Assembly (NCBI RefSeq): GCF_009766095.1
Contig: NZ_LMUD01000047.1
Coordinates: 62,001 to 126,000 of the forward strand
Source: Granulicella sp. S190
GTDB lineage: Bacteria > Acidobacteriota > Terriglobia > Terriglobales > Acidobacteriaceae
DNA length: 64,000 nt
Direction of reading: 5' to 3'
The notes beneath the pieces are model-generated. The model was not told where the DNA came from. It made no database searches and was given only the letters and a program-made list of their open reading frames with translations. Positions 24,647-33,183 of this stretch are shown piece after piece; position 1 is the first letter of the stretch, and each line of letters opens with the position of its first letter. The translations under genes were made by a program, and so were the position numbers.

Positions 24647-25045
24647 ATGCCCAGCGAGATCGACCGCTGCTTTCCGGTGATGCATCAGCTTCGTCCCGCG
24701 CTGGTTGCGGAGGAGTTTGTGAGCCGAGTCCAGACGCAGCAGTCCGAGGGCTATCAGCTCGCCTTCCTCGAGTCTGATGGTGCGATCGTGTCGGTCGCTG
24801 GCTTCCGCATGCAAAATCTTCTGTGGAGCGGCAAGACGCTCTATGTGGATGACCTGGTCACCGCTGAGGATGCACGCTCGAAGGGACACGGGGAGTCGAT
24901 GCTTACGTGGCTGATCGCGCTGGCGAAGGAGGCAGGATGCACGACCTTCTCGCTTGACTCGGGGACGCATCGGGACGAGGCGCATGCTTTTTACTTCCGC
25001 CATGGGCTGCGCATCTCCAGCTTTCACTTCAAACTACCCCTATAA
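24647..25045 (+). CDS. GNAT-family N-acetyltransferase, start uncertain
   Basis: A GNAT domain of at least 132 residues: PVMHQLRPALVAEEFVSRV, LAFLESDGAIVSVAGFRM, LYVDDLVTAEDARSKGHGES (strand 4 and acetyl-CoA pyrophosphate loop R-S-K-G-H-G), and AHAFYFRHGL. The ATG at 24647 has no Shine-Dalgarno, and the frame is open upstream to the TAG of the previous gene (24608-24610), encoding TIKVATMPSEIDRC, which fits a GNAT first strand better. The true start may be CTG 24614, or the protein may be translated by coupling or read-through from the YfiT-like gene. The substrate is unknown. Confidence 0.8.
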   Translation: MPSEIDRCFPVMHQLRPALVAEEFVSRVQTQQSEGYQLAFLESDGAIVSVAGFRMQNLLWSGKTLYVDDLVTAEDARSKGHGESMLTWLIALAKEAGCTTFSLDSGTHRDEAHAFYFRHGLRISSFHFKLPL

Positions 25046-25102
25046 ACTGCTTCACCGCTGCGACGAATTCTTGTCGTTCCAAGTGTGCTAACGTTCGGCT
25101 AT

Positions 25103-26704
25103 ATGCCGCCAAGAGTCTCTTCCGCGGAGCCAGTGCAGACGGTCGAACAGATCTCCGCTGCACTCGAATCCTTCTTAGCTGAGTCTCCCCGCGCCGTGGT
25201 GCTCGAAGAGGGCAAGGTCCTCTTCGATATGCGCGAGGCAAAGTACAAGCTCGCGACCGAGCATGGCCGCTGCACGCTTCATCTGTGGGGTGAGGACCGC
25301 AATCTCGTCCGGCGGGTAAGCGGCACGACGCTGCGCAACGGTGTGCTCCGGCTGAGCACGCATCGCTTCGGACAGACGAAGCCCCACACGCTTGAACTTG
25401 TAACCGATCGCGATCGCCGCACCCCGTCGACACGCGAGGCGACGCGAGTGAAGTATCTGCGCGTGCTCGACCGCGTTCTGCTGCGCAGCTTTCCCGATTT
25501 CAAGACCGATGCGTTTCGCACGGCGATGGATCTCGAGAAGAGCTTTGGCCCGGCGTATGCGCGCGGATCGCTGGTGCACGGGCAGAAAGCGTGGGCCGTG
25601 ATTGCGGTCAACGAAGAAGAGACCCAGGCTACCGTCGATGGGATTCTGACGCTGGGAATTCTGTGGCTGCAGCACTGCCGCGAGTCGGGTGATGGGCGCA
25701 GGCTGTACCAGGGGCTCAAGCTGATCGTCCCGCGTGGGATGGCGATGCTGACGCTGTCGCGCATGGCCTGGTTGAACGCGAACGTCGCGCAGTGGGAGCT
25801 GTGGGAGCTGGATCAAAAGAGCGAAGAGTTGACACAGCGCGACGCCGCAGATCACGGCAACCTGACCACTCGCCTGATGCATGCGCCGAATGAGCAGGCC
25901 GCGCAGGAGCGCTTTGCGGAGTCGAGGTTGCGCGTGATGGCCCTGGTGCCGGAGGCGATGCGCGAGGTGGTGGAGCAGCGGCTTCGCAGCGGCACCGAGC
26001 TGGTGTTTCTTCTTCACGGCCTCGAGTTTGCGCGGGTACCCATGGGCTATTCAGAGAACTCCTTCAACAGCGCGCAGGAGATCACCTTTGGTGCTGGCGC
26101 CAACGAGACTCCGCTGACAGAAGAGAATGAGGCCGAGCTGCGAGAGCTGGTGGCACGGCTGTTTGCGCGGCGCGTTGCCGGTGGCGACAAGCGCGATCCG
26201 CTCTATCGCATGCAGCCGGAGCGGTGGCTCGAAAGCGTCCTGCGAAGAGATGTCGTGCCGCTCGATGCGCATCTCGATCCGAAGCATGTTTACACGCAGG
26301 TGCCTGCGTTCGCCGCTGCGGATCGCGGCATGCTCGACCTGCTCGGCGTCACGAACGACGGGCGGCTGGCAGTCATTGAGCTGAAGGCGGACGAGGATCT
26401 GCACCTCGCGCTGCAGGGGCTTGATTACTGGGTGCGCGTGCGCTGGCATCATCTGCAGAATCCGGATCACATGACCGGCCTGGGGGAGTTTCAGCGGCAT
26501 GGATACTTCGGCGGCCTGCGGTTATCGACAGAATCTCCGCGTCTGTATCTTGTGGCTCCTGCGCTGCGGGTTCATCCCGCGACAGAGGTCGTCCTGCGCT
26601 ATCTCTCACCGCGAGTTGAGTGGAGTCTCATCGCTTTGGACGAGCGATGGCGCGCCAAGGTGAAGGCCGTCTGGCGGAAGCGAAGCAGGGAACAGTCTTC
26701 GTGA
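25103..26704 (+). CDS. Predicted PD-(D/E)XK-type nuclease domain protein, 533 aa
   Basis: A large soluble protein from ATG 25103 (GTG 25085 is an alternative). Residues about 400-440 read GMLDLLGVTNDGRLAVIELKADEDLHLALQGLDYW; the pattern D...G.LAVIELK followed by a Gln-containing helix is the PD-(D/E)XK nuclease core as in EndoMS/NucS and related families. The upstream 390 residues (IPRGMAMLTLSRMAWLNAN and others) are not a known domain to me. No methyltransferase or helicase is adjacent, so a restriction role is not supported. Its stop (26702-26704) abuts that of the Dus gene with no gap. Confidence 0.72.
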   Translation: MPPRVSSAEPVQTVEQISAALESFLAESPRAVVLEEGKVLFDMREAKYKLATEHGRCTLHLWGEDRNLVRRVSGTTLRNGVLRLSTHRFGQTKPHTLELVTDRDRRTPSTREATRVKYLRVLDRVLLRSFPDFKTDAFRTAMDLEKSFGPAYARGSLVHGQKAWAVIAVNEEETQATVDGILTLGILWLQHCRESGDGRRLYQGLKLIVPRGMAMLTLSRMAWLNANVAQWELWELDQKSEELTQRDAADHGNLTTRLMHAPNEQAAQERFAESRLRVMALVPEAMREVVEQRLRSGTELVFLLHGLEFARVPMGYSENSFNSAQEITFGAGANETPLTEENEAELRELVARLFARRVAGGDKRDPLYRMQPERWLESVLRRDVVPLDAHLDPKHVYTQVPAFAAADRGMLDLLGVTNDGRLAVIELKADEDLHLALQGLDYWVRVRWHHLQNPDHMTGLGEFQRHGYFGGLRLSTESPRLYLVAPALRVHPATEVVLRYLSPRVEWSLIALDERWRAKVKAVWRKRSREQSS

Positions 26705-28009
26705 CTAGTCGCAGTAGGCGGCGGCTGCGGTAAGAAGCTGCTCGTCCTGCGCGACCATCTCGGGGTGGGCCGGGAGATCGTCTACGCGGTTGGCGAAGAA
26801 GTTCTCAATTGCGCCCAGAACTGCATCGCCGTTCTTCGACTCGAAGATCTGCTTGCGCAGCGCTCCGCCGCCGGGGACACCGTGCGTAAACCAACTCGCA
26901 AACTGCTTCATCTTGCCGACGCAGTCGCGATGGCGCTGCTCGCGTGCCACCTGGCCCGAGGCGGTGATGGCCTCCGCGCGCGCCGCTTCAGCGCGCTCTT
27001 CAATGGCGATCTCATCGACCAGCATCTGGAAGTAAGTACGGATCATGCGGTAACGATCCTGGTCGGTGGGGTGGTCGTAGGTGCCGATGCCGGTGGCCTC
27101 TTTGGTCGCGGTGTACTGCGCGATCTGGCGGAAGATCCACGGGTTCGAGGGCGCAGTGCGGCCGATCATCACGGCGTCGCAGCCGGTCCTGTCGACCATG
27201 GCGGCGGCGTCCTCTGGGGTCCGAATGTCGCCGTTGCCAATCACGGGAATCTTCACCGCGTCTTTGACCGCCGCGATGTACTCCCATCGCGCCTGCCCGG
27301 TGTAGCCATCCTCGCGGGTGCGCGCATGCAGAGCGACGGCGTTCAGACCGCAGTCTTCCGCCATCTTTGCAAGCTCGACGCAGACGATGTGCTTGTCGTT
27401 CCAGCCCATGCGGAACTTCACGGTAAAGGGAATCGTAACGGCGGCGCGAACAGTCTTGAAGATGGTCTCGATCAGCGGCAGATCGCGCAGCAGGCCGGAG
27501 CCTCCGTTGCAGGCGACGACGCGCTTCGCCGGGCAGCCGAGGTTTAGATCGACGAGGTCGAAGCCGGCGTCCTGCACGATGCGTGCCGACTCGGCAAGCG
27601 TCGCAGGGTTCGACCCGAAGAGCTGCGCGGAGATCGGGTGCTCATCGTCGTAGTAGGTCAGGTAGCGCTTGCGCTTGGTCTCGCGCATGCGGGAGAGGCC
27701 GTCGGCGGAGGTGAACTCCGTCATGATGAGGCCGCAGCCCGACTGCTGATTCGACGTGATGCTGTCTACCCCGTCTACGCTTGCAGAAGAATCCGAAACG
27801 CCGTCGGCGGGAGTCGTGAACTGGCTGGCGTTCTTGATAAAGCGGCGGAAGACCGTATCGGTCACTCCGGCCATCGGAGCCAACACTGTTGCAGGAGCGA
27901 TCTTCACGTTGCCGATGGTGAAGCTGGCAGGCACGCGGGAGTGCTCCGGCATCGTGTGCTCCGCCGGGTCGTCCCAACGCTTCTGCTCGAGGGTGTAACG
28001 CTTCTTCAT
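26705..28009 (-). CDS. dusB: tRNA-dihydrouridine synthase (DusB-like)
   Basis: A flavoprotein that reduces uridine to dihydrouridine in tRNA. The barrel core is clear: LAPMAGVTDTVFRRFI, LNLGCPAKRVVACNGGSG with the catalytic Cys, VKFRMGWND, ALHARTREDGYTGQARW, PVIGNGDIRTPEDA and MIGRTAPSNPWIF. At 434 residues it is longer than typical (about 330). Part of the excess is a Ser/Asp-rich insertion of about 27 residues (DGVSDSSASVDGVDSITSNQ) between the first helix and the strand LIMTEFTSADGLSR, and part is a charged C-terminal extension. Start may be 28009 or Met20. rpmE lies upstream, separated by a terminator. Confidence 0.93.
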   Translation of the reverse strand: MKKRYTLEQKRWDDPAEHTMPEHSRVPASFTIGNVKIAPATVLAPMAGVTDTVFRRFIKNASQFTTPADGVSDSSASVDGVDSITSNQQSGCGLIMTEFTSADGLSRMRETKRKRYLTYYDDEHPISAQLFGSNPATLAESARIVQDAGFDLVDLNLGCPAKRVVACNGGSGLLRDLPLIETIFKTVRAAVTIPFTVKFRMGWNDKHIVCVELAKMAEDCGLNAVALHARTREDGYTGQARWEYIAAVKDAVKIPVIGNGDIRTPEDAAAMVDRTGCDAVMIGRTAPSNPWIFRQIAQYTATKEATGIGTYDHPTDQDRYRMIRTYFQMLVDEIAIEERAEAARAEAITASGQVAREQRHRDCVGKMKQFASWFTHGVPGGGALRKQIFESKNGDAVLGAIENFFANRVDDLPAHPEMVAQDEQLLTAAAAYCD

Positions 28010-28068
28010 GGCAACCGAACTCTTACTTCTTGTGCTTCGTCTTTCTTGACCAGTTTAGACAAAACAAA

Positions 28069-28090
28069 GGCCCCCGCGTGTGCGGAGGCC
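28069..28090 (-). terminator. Intrinsic terminator downstream of rpmE
   Basis: On the minus strand GGCCTCCGC pairs with GCGGGGGCC around a 4-nt loop (28069-28077 with 28082-28090; one A/C mismatch), followed by TTTGTTTTGT. It lies 23 bp after the rpmE stop and before the Dus gene. Confidence 0.8.
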
Positions 28091-28113
28091 CCTGAGATGG
28101 TTTAGGCGTCCGC

Positions 28114-28350
28114 TTACTTTGCGGCCGTCTCGGCCTTGCCGGCGTCCGACTTGGCGAACTTGCGGCGGAAGCGCTCGACGCGGCCTGCGGTGTCGATCAG
28201 CTTCTGCTTGCCGGTGAAGAACGGGTGGCAGGCGGAGCAGATTTCGACAACGATGTCGCCCTTATGCGTGGAGCGGGTCTCAAACGTGGTTCCGCAGGCG
28301 CACTTGACGTGGATGTTCTCGTACTTCGGGTGAATACCTTCTTTTGGCAT
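28114..28350 (-). CDS. rpmE: 50S ribosomal protein L31, zinc-binding form
   Basis: A 78-residue protein from ATG 28350, preceded by AAAGGA about 8 bases upstream. The sequence [20 protein letters not shown], then [15 protein letters not shown], is L31. The cysteine set (CAC and CSAC) marks the zinc-containing type rather than the Cys-lacking B type used under zinc limitation. An in-frame Met 24 residues upstream (28422) is not supported by L31 alignments. The C-terminus has a short extension ([12 protein letters not shown]) beyond the usual RVERFRRKF end. Confidence 0.95.
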   Translation of the reverse strand: MPKEGIHPKYENIHVKCACGTTFETRSTHKGDIVVEICSACHPFFTGKQKLIDTAGRVERFRRKFAKSDAGKAETAAK

Positions 28351-28550
28351 GGTAACTATCCTTTTGACTGAATCTTGTATTTGCCTGCCGGCTCGCGGAT
28401 CGCTTGCAACGGAAGAGTTCACGTCACATCGAAGGGCCTGTCGCGCCGCCGCTTGCGCCTTTTCAGAGCGCTCAAGCAGTTTCCTCAGTTTAACTCAGAT
28501 TCGCACAGGGGGCAATTGGATTCAGATGCTGCCATACTGAAAGAACGGCC

Positions 28551-29306
28551 ATGACTGAAGTTTGCACGATATGCGGTGGAGCAGGCGTCCGAATCCTGCA
28601 GGAGAACGGTCGGCAGTTCGCCAAAGACTGCGTCTGCCGGGTTCAGAAGCGGGCAGAGCGATTGCTCGGCCGCGCCCACATCCCCAAACGCTACGAGCAC
28701 TGCACCATTGAAAACTACGACACTGACCTCCCCTACTCCCATAAGAGCCAGGTCTTGGCGCGACTTACGGCCAGGAAGTTCATCGACGGCTACCCGCTGG
28801 AGACCGGTGGGCGGGGTCTGCTGATCAATGGCTCGATCGGCGTGGGCAAGACGCATCTCGCAGTGGGTATCCTGCAGGCCCTTGTGGCCGAGCGCGGGGC
28901 CACGGGCCTGTTCTTCGACTACCGCGACCTTCTGAAACAGGTTCAAAACAGCTACAACAGCAAGGTCGCAGCGACCGAACTCGAGATCCTGGCACCGGTC
29001 TTCGACGCCGAGGTGCTGGTGCTGGACGAGCTTGGCGCATCGAAGCCCACGGACTGGGTCTGGGATACCGTCGCGCATATCCTCAACACCCGCTACAACG
29101 ATCGCCGAACCACCATTATCACCACCAACTATGCCAACGCCGGCCCGTTGGGAACAGAAGGCAACGGACGCAACGTGATGCGCGAAGAAACCCTCGGCGA
29201 CAGGATCGGCGAACGCATGCGTTCGCGGTTGCAGGAGATGTGCGTGGTGGTGGAGATGCAAGGTGAAGACTTTCGCCAGAAGGTAAAACGCGCCAGCTTC
29301 GCCTAG
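28551..29306 (+). CDS. DnaC/IstB-like AAA+ ATPase with N-terminal zinc finger
   Basis: A 251-residue protein of the DnaC/DnaI helicase-loader and IstB group. The N-terminus has Cys pairs (VCTICGG and DCVC) forming a probable zinc knuckle. The AAA+ core has Walker A GSIGVGKT at 94-101, Walker B VLVLDELG near 155-161 and the sensor segment TTIITTNY; ERMRSRLQEM has an arginine-finger-like position. No transposase (IstA) is adjacent, so a host function in replication restart or helicase loading is more likely than an IS21 element. Divergent from rpmE with about 200 bp between starts. Confidence 0.85.
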   Translation: MTEVCTICGGAGVRILQENGRQFAKDCVCRVQKRAERLLGRAHIPKRYEHCTIENYDTDLPYSHKSQVLARLTARKFIDGYPLETGGRGLLINGSIGVGKTHLAVGILQALVAERGATGLFFDYRDLLKQVQNSYNSKVAATELEILAPVFDAEVLVLDELGASKPTDWVWDTVAHILNTRYNDRRTTIITTNYANAGPLGTEGNGRNVMREETLGDRIGERMRSRLQEMCVVVEMQGEDFRQKVKRASFA

Positions 29307-29377
29307 ATTCAGAGCCAGATAATTCATACAAACGCTGGCGAGCAGAAGCACCCAAACGAGCCGTTAGCCCGCGGATT

Positions 29378-29542
29378 CTAGAGCAGGGTAAAGAGCAGAA
29401 ACAGTCCAGCGGTCAGCGCAGCAAACTGGTAGAGCCTGTCAGCGGCGAGGGGAATCGCAGCGCCCTCCGCATGCGGAAGTTCATTCTGCGCGTCGAGTGA
29501 CGAGTAGTGGAGTTGCGGCGAAAGATCGATTTGCTCAGCCAT
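29378..29542 (-). CDS. Small single-span membrane protein (54 aa)
   Basis: Counting from ATG 29542 (GAGGAAAG lies upstream), the product has 54 residues: a soluble N-terminal part (MAEQIDLSPQLHYSSLDAQN) and one hydrophobic segment at the C-terminus (YQFAALTAGLFLLFTLL), i.e. a tail-anchored layout. A longer frame from 29581 exists but lacks support. No family recognised. It lies in the 500-bp interval between the DnaC-like gene and the DUF2393 gene, on the opposite strand to both. Confidence 0.5.
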   Translation of the reverse strand: MAEQIDLSPQLHYSSLDAQNELPHAEGAAIPLAADRLYQFAALTAGLFLLFTLL

Positions 29543-29806
29543 GATGAGTCTTTCCTCGCTCTGTTTTTGAGTGCCGTCCACCTACAAGCCATCGAGCGAT
29601 ACGGTCGGTACTACAAACACGTTCGACCGATACCCTATAGATGTTTCTTAACGCGATAATGCACCAGGAAGTTCTGCAGTTTTGATGAAAATCTGTCGAA
29701 GGTTTGAAGTCGATCCCGGCGAGGTTCCTTTTTGGTCGCTTCGAGATCAAGGTGACAAAGCAGCAGTTCAGTGCGAGGCGTAGCCCGCGGTATAAAATCT
29801 CCGCTT

Positions 29807-30412
29807 ATGAGCGAAGCGCGGCATCCCCTCGAATCTCCTGTTGATCTCAATGGTTCCTCTCAGGTCACCCCTATCCCGGAGGCTGGCGATGGCAGCAGTC
29901 AGCCCGCGATGTTCGCGAGCAAACCCCCGGAGGGAGGTGGCGTGCCGGTCGCAGCGTGGGGCGTCGCCGGATTAGTGGTTCTGGTTGTAGTTCTCGGCCT
30001 GATCTTTGCGACGCGGCACAAGGGGCAGGCCTCGCCTAATACGATCCAGCCTCTGGCCGCATATGCTGCCGATCTTCACCTTTCGCAGCTCGCCATGAGC
30101 GAGTCGACCAGCCTCTCGGGCGGGAAGTCGACCTTTATCGATGGCCATCTTCAAAATACCGGCGGACAGATCGTCACCGGTATCACCGTTCAGGTCCTCT
30201 TTCGTAACGACGAAGCCATGCCGCCTCAGATAGAGACGTTGCCGCTTTCGCTGATCCGGACCCGTGAACCTTACATCGATACTCAGCCGGTCAGCGCTGC
30301 TTCGCTAAAACCAGGAGATGAGCGAGACTTTCGCCTTATCTTCGAGACGATTCCAACCAACTGGAATACCCAAATGCCCGAGATTCACATCATTAGCGTA
30401 GACACGAAGTAA
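29807..30412 (+). CDS. DUF2393-like single-span membrane protein
   Basis: 201 residues from ATG 29807. A Pro/Ser-rich N-terminal cytoplasmic part is followed by a hydrophobic helix (AAWGVAGLVVLVVVLGLIFA) and an outside domain of beta-strands: LSQLAMSESTSLSGGKSTFI, GHLQNTGGQIVTGITVQVLF and the tail WNTQMPEIHIISVDTK. This is the DUF2393 arrangement. TATAAAAT at 29791-29798 precedes the start by about 10 bases and may be a -10 element. Function is unknown; a bitopic envelope protein. Confidence 0.72.
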   Translation: MSEARHPLESPVDLNGSSQVTPIPEAGDGSSQPAMFASKPPEGGGVPVAAWGVAGLVVLVVVLGLIFATRHKGQASPNTIQPLAAYAADLHLSQLAMSESTSLSGGKSTFIDGHLQNTGGQIVTGITVQVLFRNDEAMPPQIETLPLSLIRTREPYIDTQPVSAASLKPGDERDFRLIFETIPTNWNTQMPEIHIISVDTK

Positions 30413-30632
30413 GGCTGGCGGGTGGCCGGACCACGTAATACTTACTTGGCCATCGGAAGATTTTGCGGGAGTAGGAGGGAATCTCCCGCCTTGGCATCAT
30501 CGGCCAATTTCGATAAGCCCAATCTTATCAATTACCTAATGCGTTTCAATAGTTTGGCACACTACCTGCTCTAAGCAAGTGCATGTTGACGTCTGGAACA
30601 CAGGCGCATCGTCAAGACAGGAGAGTAACCAA

Positions 30633-31541
30633 ATGATGAAATCCGGAACCACTTTCGGCCTCCCAGCTTTACTGTTAGGTAGTGTATTGGGTATCTCAGC
30701 TTTTGCTCAGACCAGCACCCCCGCGACGCCGGCAACAGACCCCGCAGCATCCAGCTCGAACTCGGGTGCTATGAATCCCGACGATAAAGGCACCTACGCC
30801 ACCGGAAAGCCCTTGACCGATCAGTCGAAGGAAGGCTTCTGGGGCCACATGAATCCGTTTGCCCGCAAGAAGTGGGTAAATCGCCAGACTGCTCCAATCA
30901 AGGGTCAGGTCAACGAACTCGATCAGCTCCAGTCCAAGAACGCAAACGATATCAAAGATGTAGACTCCCGTTCGCAGGCAGGTATCAAGAACGCCCTGAA
31001 CTCGGCTAACACTGCCGACCAGCATGCGCAGGATGCTGCAAATCGCGCGAACGCAGCAAATACCTTGGCGGGTAACGCCAGCAGCCGCACCGATGCGCTT
31101 GGTAACACCGTTGGCAATCTGGACCAGTATCAGACGGTCTCCTCCACTTCGGTAAAGTTTGCCTCAGGCCGCACGGCTCTCGGGCCGACCGGCAAGTCCG
31201 ATCTCGACAACCTCGCTACCACCCTGGCAAACGAGAAGGGCTACATCATCGAAGTGCAGGGGTACAGCCGGTCTGGCGTACAGACCTCGCAGGCGATGGC
31301 TGATTCAGTTGTTCGCTACCTCGTCACTGAGCATCAGGTTCCCGTCTATCGCATCTACAAGACTGGTCTCGGCAAGAACACCGAGAAGCCTGCGGATGGT
31401 GAACAGGCAGTCGTGAATGGTGTTCGCGTCACGCTGCTCCACAACAGTCTGGCCACGATGAGTCCCTCCTCTGCGTCGAACTCAGCTTCGCCCCAACCCT
31501 CCCACGCGGGAGTCAGCTCACCACAAGAGGTGAATCAGTAG
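30633..31541 (+). CDS. OmpA-family protein
   Basis: 302 residues from the tandem ATG at 30633 (AGGAGAG about 10 bases upstream). A signal peptide (LPALLLGSVLGISAFAQ) is followed by a Pro/Ala-rich linker, an alpha-helical region rich in Asn/Ala (residues about 95-160, ANRANAANTLAGNASSRTDA, probably coiled coil), then an OmpA-like peptidoglycan-binding domain: VKFASGRTALGPTGKSDLD, VQGYSRSG, YKTGLGKNTEKPADGEQAVV and VNGVRVTLL. It probably sits in the periplasm or outer membrane and binds cell wall. The inverted repeat GATAAG...CTTATC at about 30511-30528 lies in its upstream region. Confidence 0.85.
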   Translation: MMKSGTTFGLPALLLGSVLGISAFAQTSTPATPATDPAASSSNSGAMNPDDKGTYATGKPLTDQSKEGFWGHMNPFARKKWVNRQTAPIKGQVNELDQLQSKNANDIKDVDSRSQAGIKNALNSANTADQHAQDAANRANAANTLAGNASSRTDALGNTVGNLDQYQTVSSTSVKFASGRTALGPTGKSDLDNLATTLANEKGYIIEVQGYSRSGVQTSQAMADSVVRYLVTEHQVPVYRIYKTGLGKNTEKPADGEQAVVNGVRVTLLHNSLATMSPSSASNSASPQPSHAGVSSPQEVNQ

Positions 31542-31654
31542 CCCTCCCCTTCAGGACGGTGCAGCTTCTACGCACCGTCCGCAAGTTTGCCGAGATAGCG
31601 ACCTAGAGCGCACTCGCAAAAACCTCTCCTAACCAGAGAGAACCAAGGCAGATT

Positions 31655-31682
31655 GGCCCCTCAATGAGGGGCCGCTTTTTTT
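31655..31682 (+). terminator. Intrinsic terminator downstream of the OmpA-like gene
   Basis: GGCCCCTC (31655-31662) pairs with GAGGGGCC (31666-31673) around a 3-nt loop and is followed by GC and a run of seven T. It lies about 110 bp past the stop at 31541. Confidence 0.88.
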
Positions 31683-31751
31683 AACGATACTTCGTGGCAC
31701 GCACTAAGAATCCCCAGGACCAACAGGAAGCCATGGCGAAGCGATATACGA

Positions 31752-31798
31752 GTCACAAAGTGACCGCCCCGCGCGTAGCAGGACTGTCCGGCAGGACA
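31752..31798. repeat. REP-like dispersed element, copy 1
   Basis: Begins GTCACAAAGTGACCGC and ends GTCCGGCAGGACA. The first part is an inverted repeat (GTCAC/GTGAC with a 3-nt loop); the last part has GTCC/GGAC arms. The same two ends, with a GC-rich middle, occur at 44478 and 49444. This copy lies between two convergent genes (OmpA-like and kdsA). Confidence 0.8.
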
Positions 31799-31809
31799 AC
31801 CTCTAGTAA

Positions 31810-32646
31810 TTAGCTGACAGCAGTATGCACAGCGAGCAACTGCTCCAACACTGCTTTCAGATTATCCAGATGAAGCGCATTCGCCCCATCGGACTTCGCC
31901 TCAGCAGGGTTGTTGTGCACCTCAAGAAACACTCCGTCGACCCCGGCAGCCACCGCCGCCCGCGTCAACACAGGAATAAACTCCGGCTGGCCACCACTAA
32001 CGCCATTGCCCGCAGAAGGTGTCTGCACCGAGTGCGTGCCATCGAAGACCACCGGCGCGAACCCACGCATCACCGGCAGCGACCGCATATCCACCACCAG
32101 GTTGTTGTATCCGAAGCTCGCTCCCCGCTCCGTAAGCGACACGCGCTCGTTGCCGCTCTCGCGAATCTTCTCGACGGCGTGTCGCATATCCCACGGCGCC
32201 ACGAACTGGCCCTTCTTCACGTTGATCGCACCGCCGGTTTGCTTCGTGGCCTCCGCTGCAGCGATCAGCAGATCCGTCTGGCGGCAGAGAAACGCAGGGA
32301 TCTGCAGCACATCCACCGCTTCTGCCACAGCTTTGCAATCCTCCGCCGTATGGACATCGGTCAACACCGGAAGCCCGGTGCTTTTGCCGATTGCGCGCAG
32401 AATGCGGCAACCCTCCACAAGTCCAGGGCCGCGAAAGCTCTTGATTGAGGTGCGATTCGCCTTGTCGTAGCTGGCCTTGAAGATGTAGGGAACGCCAAGG
32501 TCCGAGGTGATGCGTTGAATCGCATCCGCCAGCATGCGAGCGTGGCTCTCGGACTCGATCACACACGGTCCTGCAATGAGAAATAGCTTGCCCCGGCCTA
32601 CCGGGACCTGATGAGGTGCACTGCCAATATCGAAGGTATGAGTCAC
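31810..32646 (-). CDS. kdsA: 3-deoxy-8-phosphooctulonate (KDO-8-phosphate) synthase
   Basis: A 278-residue enzyme that condenses arabinose 5-phosphate and phosphoenolpyruvate to KDO-8-phosphate for lipopolysaccharide core synthesis. Diagnostic blocks are AGPCVIESESHARML, FKASYDKANRTSIKSFRGPG, VLTDVHTAEDCK, FLCRQTDLL, NVKKGQF, and a C-terminal GVFLEVHNNPAEAKSDG. The TSIKSFRGPG segment separates KDO8P synthase from DAHP synthase relatives. The start is GTG (32646-32644). It lies 52 bp downstream of the DUF1641 gene and could be cotranscribed with it. Confidence 0.95.
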   Translation of the reverse strand: MTHTFDIGSAPHQVPVGRGKLFLIAGPCVIESESHARMLADAIQRITSDLGVPYIFKASYDKANRTSIKSFRGPGLVEGCRILRAIGKSTGLPVLTDVHTAEDCKAVAEAVDVLQIPAFLCRQTDLLIAAAEATKQTGGAINVKKGQFVAPWDMRHAVEKIRESGNERVSLTERGASFGYNNLVVDMRSLPVMRGFAPVVFDGTHSVQTPSAGNGVSGGQPEFIPVLTRAAVAAGVDGVFLEVHNNPAEAKSDGANALHLDNLKAVLEQLLAVHTAVS

Positions 32647-32698
32647 ACCATTATTTGACCATAGCTGCGGCCCTGCGCGGGTGCAGTCGGGCGTCCGC

Positions 32699-33157
32699 CT
32701 AGTTCTTCAGCGACCGGCCCAGCCCCGAAAGAATCAGCGTCATGAACGAGAGCCCTCGTCGGCTGTCCTCGCTGGTGGCGCGTTTCGCAAGCTGAAACAG
32801 GCTCGGAGGTTTCTGCTCCGCCTGATGTTCCTTGGTCGCATGCCCCATCACCTTCGAGAGCTGGTCCAGCAGCTCAGGATCGAGCTCAGTCAGGACCTTC
32901 GCCGCAGTCAGCAGATTGCGGATCGCAGCGATCCCCTCAGGTTGCGCGGCGTACTTCGAGAGCGTGTTGAAGATCGTGTCCTTCGCGCCGATGGCTCCGT
33001 GCAGCAGGCTCAGCAGTCCCTTCCGGTGCGCCTCTTCGAGCACGTCATAGGCGAGCAGCAGCGCCTCAGCATGCTCTTCAGGAGCCTTCTCCAGCTTGCG
33101 GACAAGATCGGCCTTGAAGTCGACTGTGATCGGTTTGAAAGCGATAGGCTTGGCCAT
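32699..33157 (-). CDS. DUF1641 protein, formate dehydrogenase partner
   Basis: 152 residues from ATG 33157 with AGGAG 7 bases upstream; a longer frame to 33262 overlaps the formate dehydrogenase 3' end and is not supported. Helix-rich and soluble, it includes LLAYDVLEEAHRKGLLSLLH, ALVSKYA-type helix (NTLSKYAAQPEGIAAIRNLL), and LSFMTLILSGLGRSL. DUF1641 proteins (Bacillus YrhD) are typically found directly beside a molybdenum formate dehydrogenase (YrhE). Here the gap is 26 bp. A chaperone or assembly role is plausible but unproven. Confidence 0.82.
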   Translation of the reverse strand: MAKPIAFKPITVDFKADLVRKLEKAPEEHAEALLLAYDVLEEAHRKGLLSLLHGAIGAKDTIFNTLSKYAAQPEGIAAIRNLLTAAKVLTELDPELLDQLSKVMGHATKEHQAEQKPPSLFQLAKRATSEDSRRGLSFMTLILSGLGRSLKN

Positions 33158-33183
33158 AAATAGCTCCTGAGAGATCGAATGCG

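Noticed and set aside
28551-29306. The DnaC/IstB-like ATPase as half of an IS21-type insertion sequence.
   Set aside because: No IstA transposase or terminal repeats lie next to it, and it has an N-terminal zinc finger.
30511-30528. The inverted repeat GATAAG...CTTATC upstream of the OmpA-like gene as an operator.
   Set aside because: A 6-bp match in AT-rich sequence is weak; no regulator nearby supports it.
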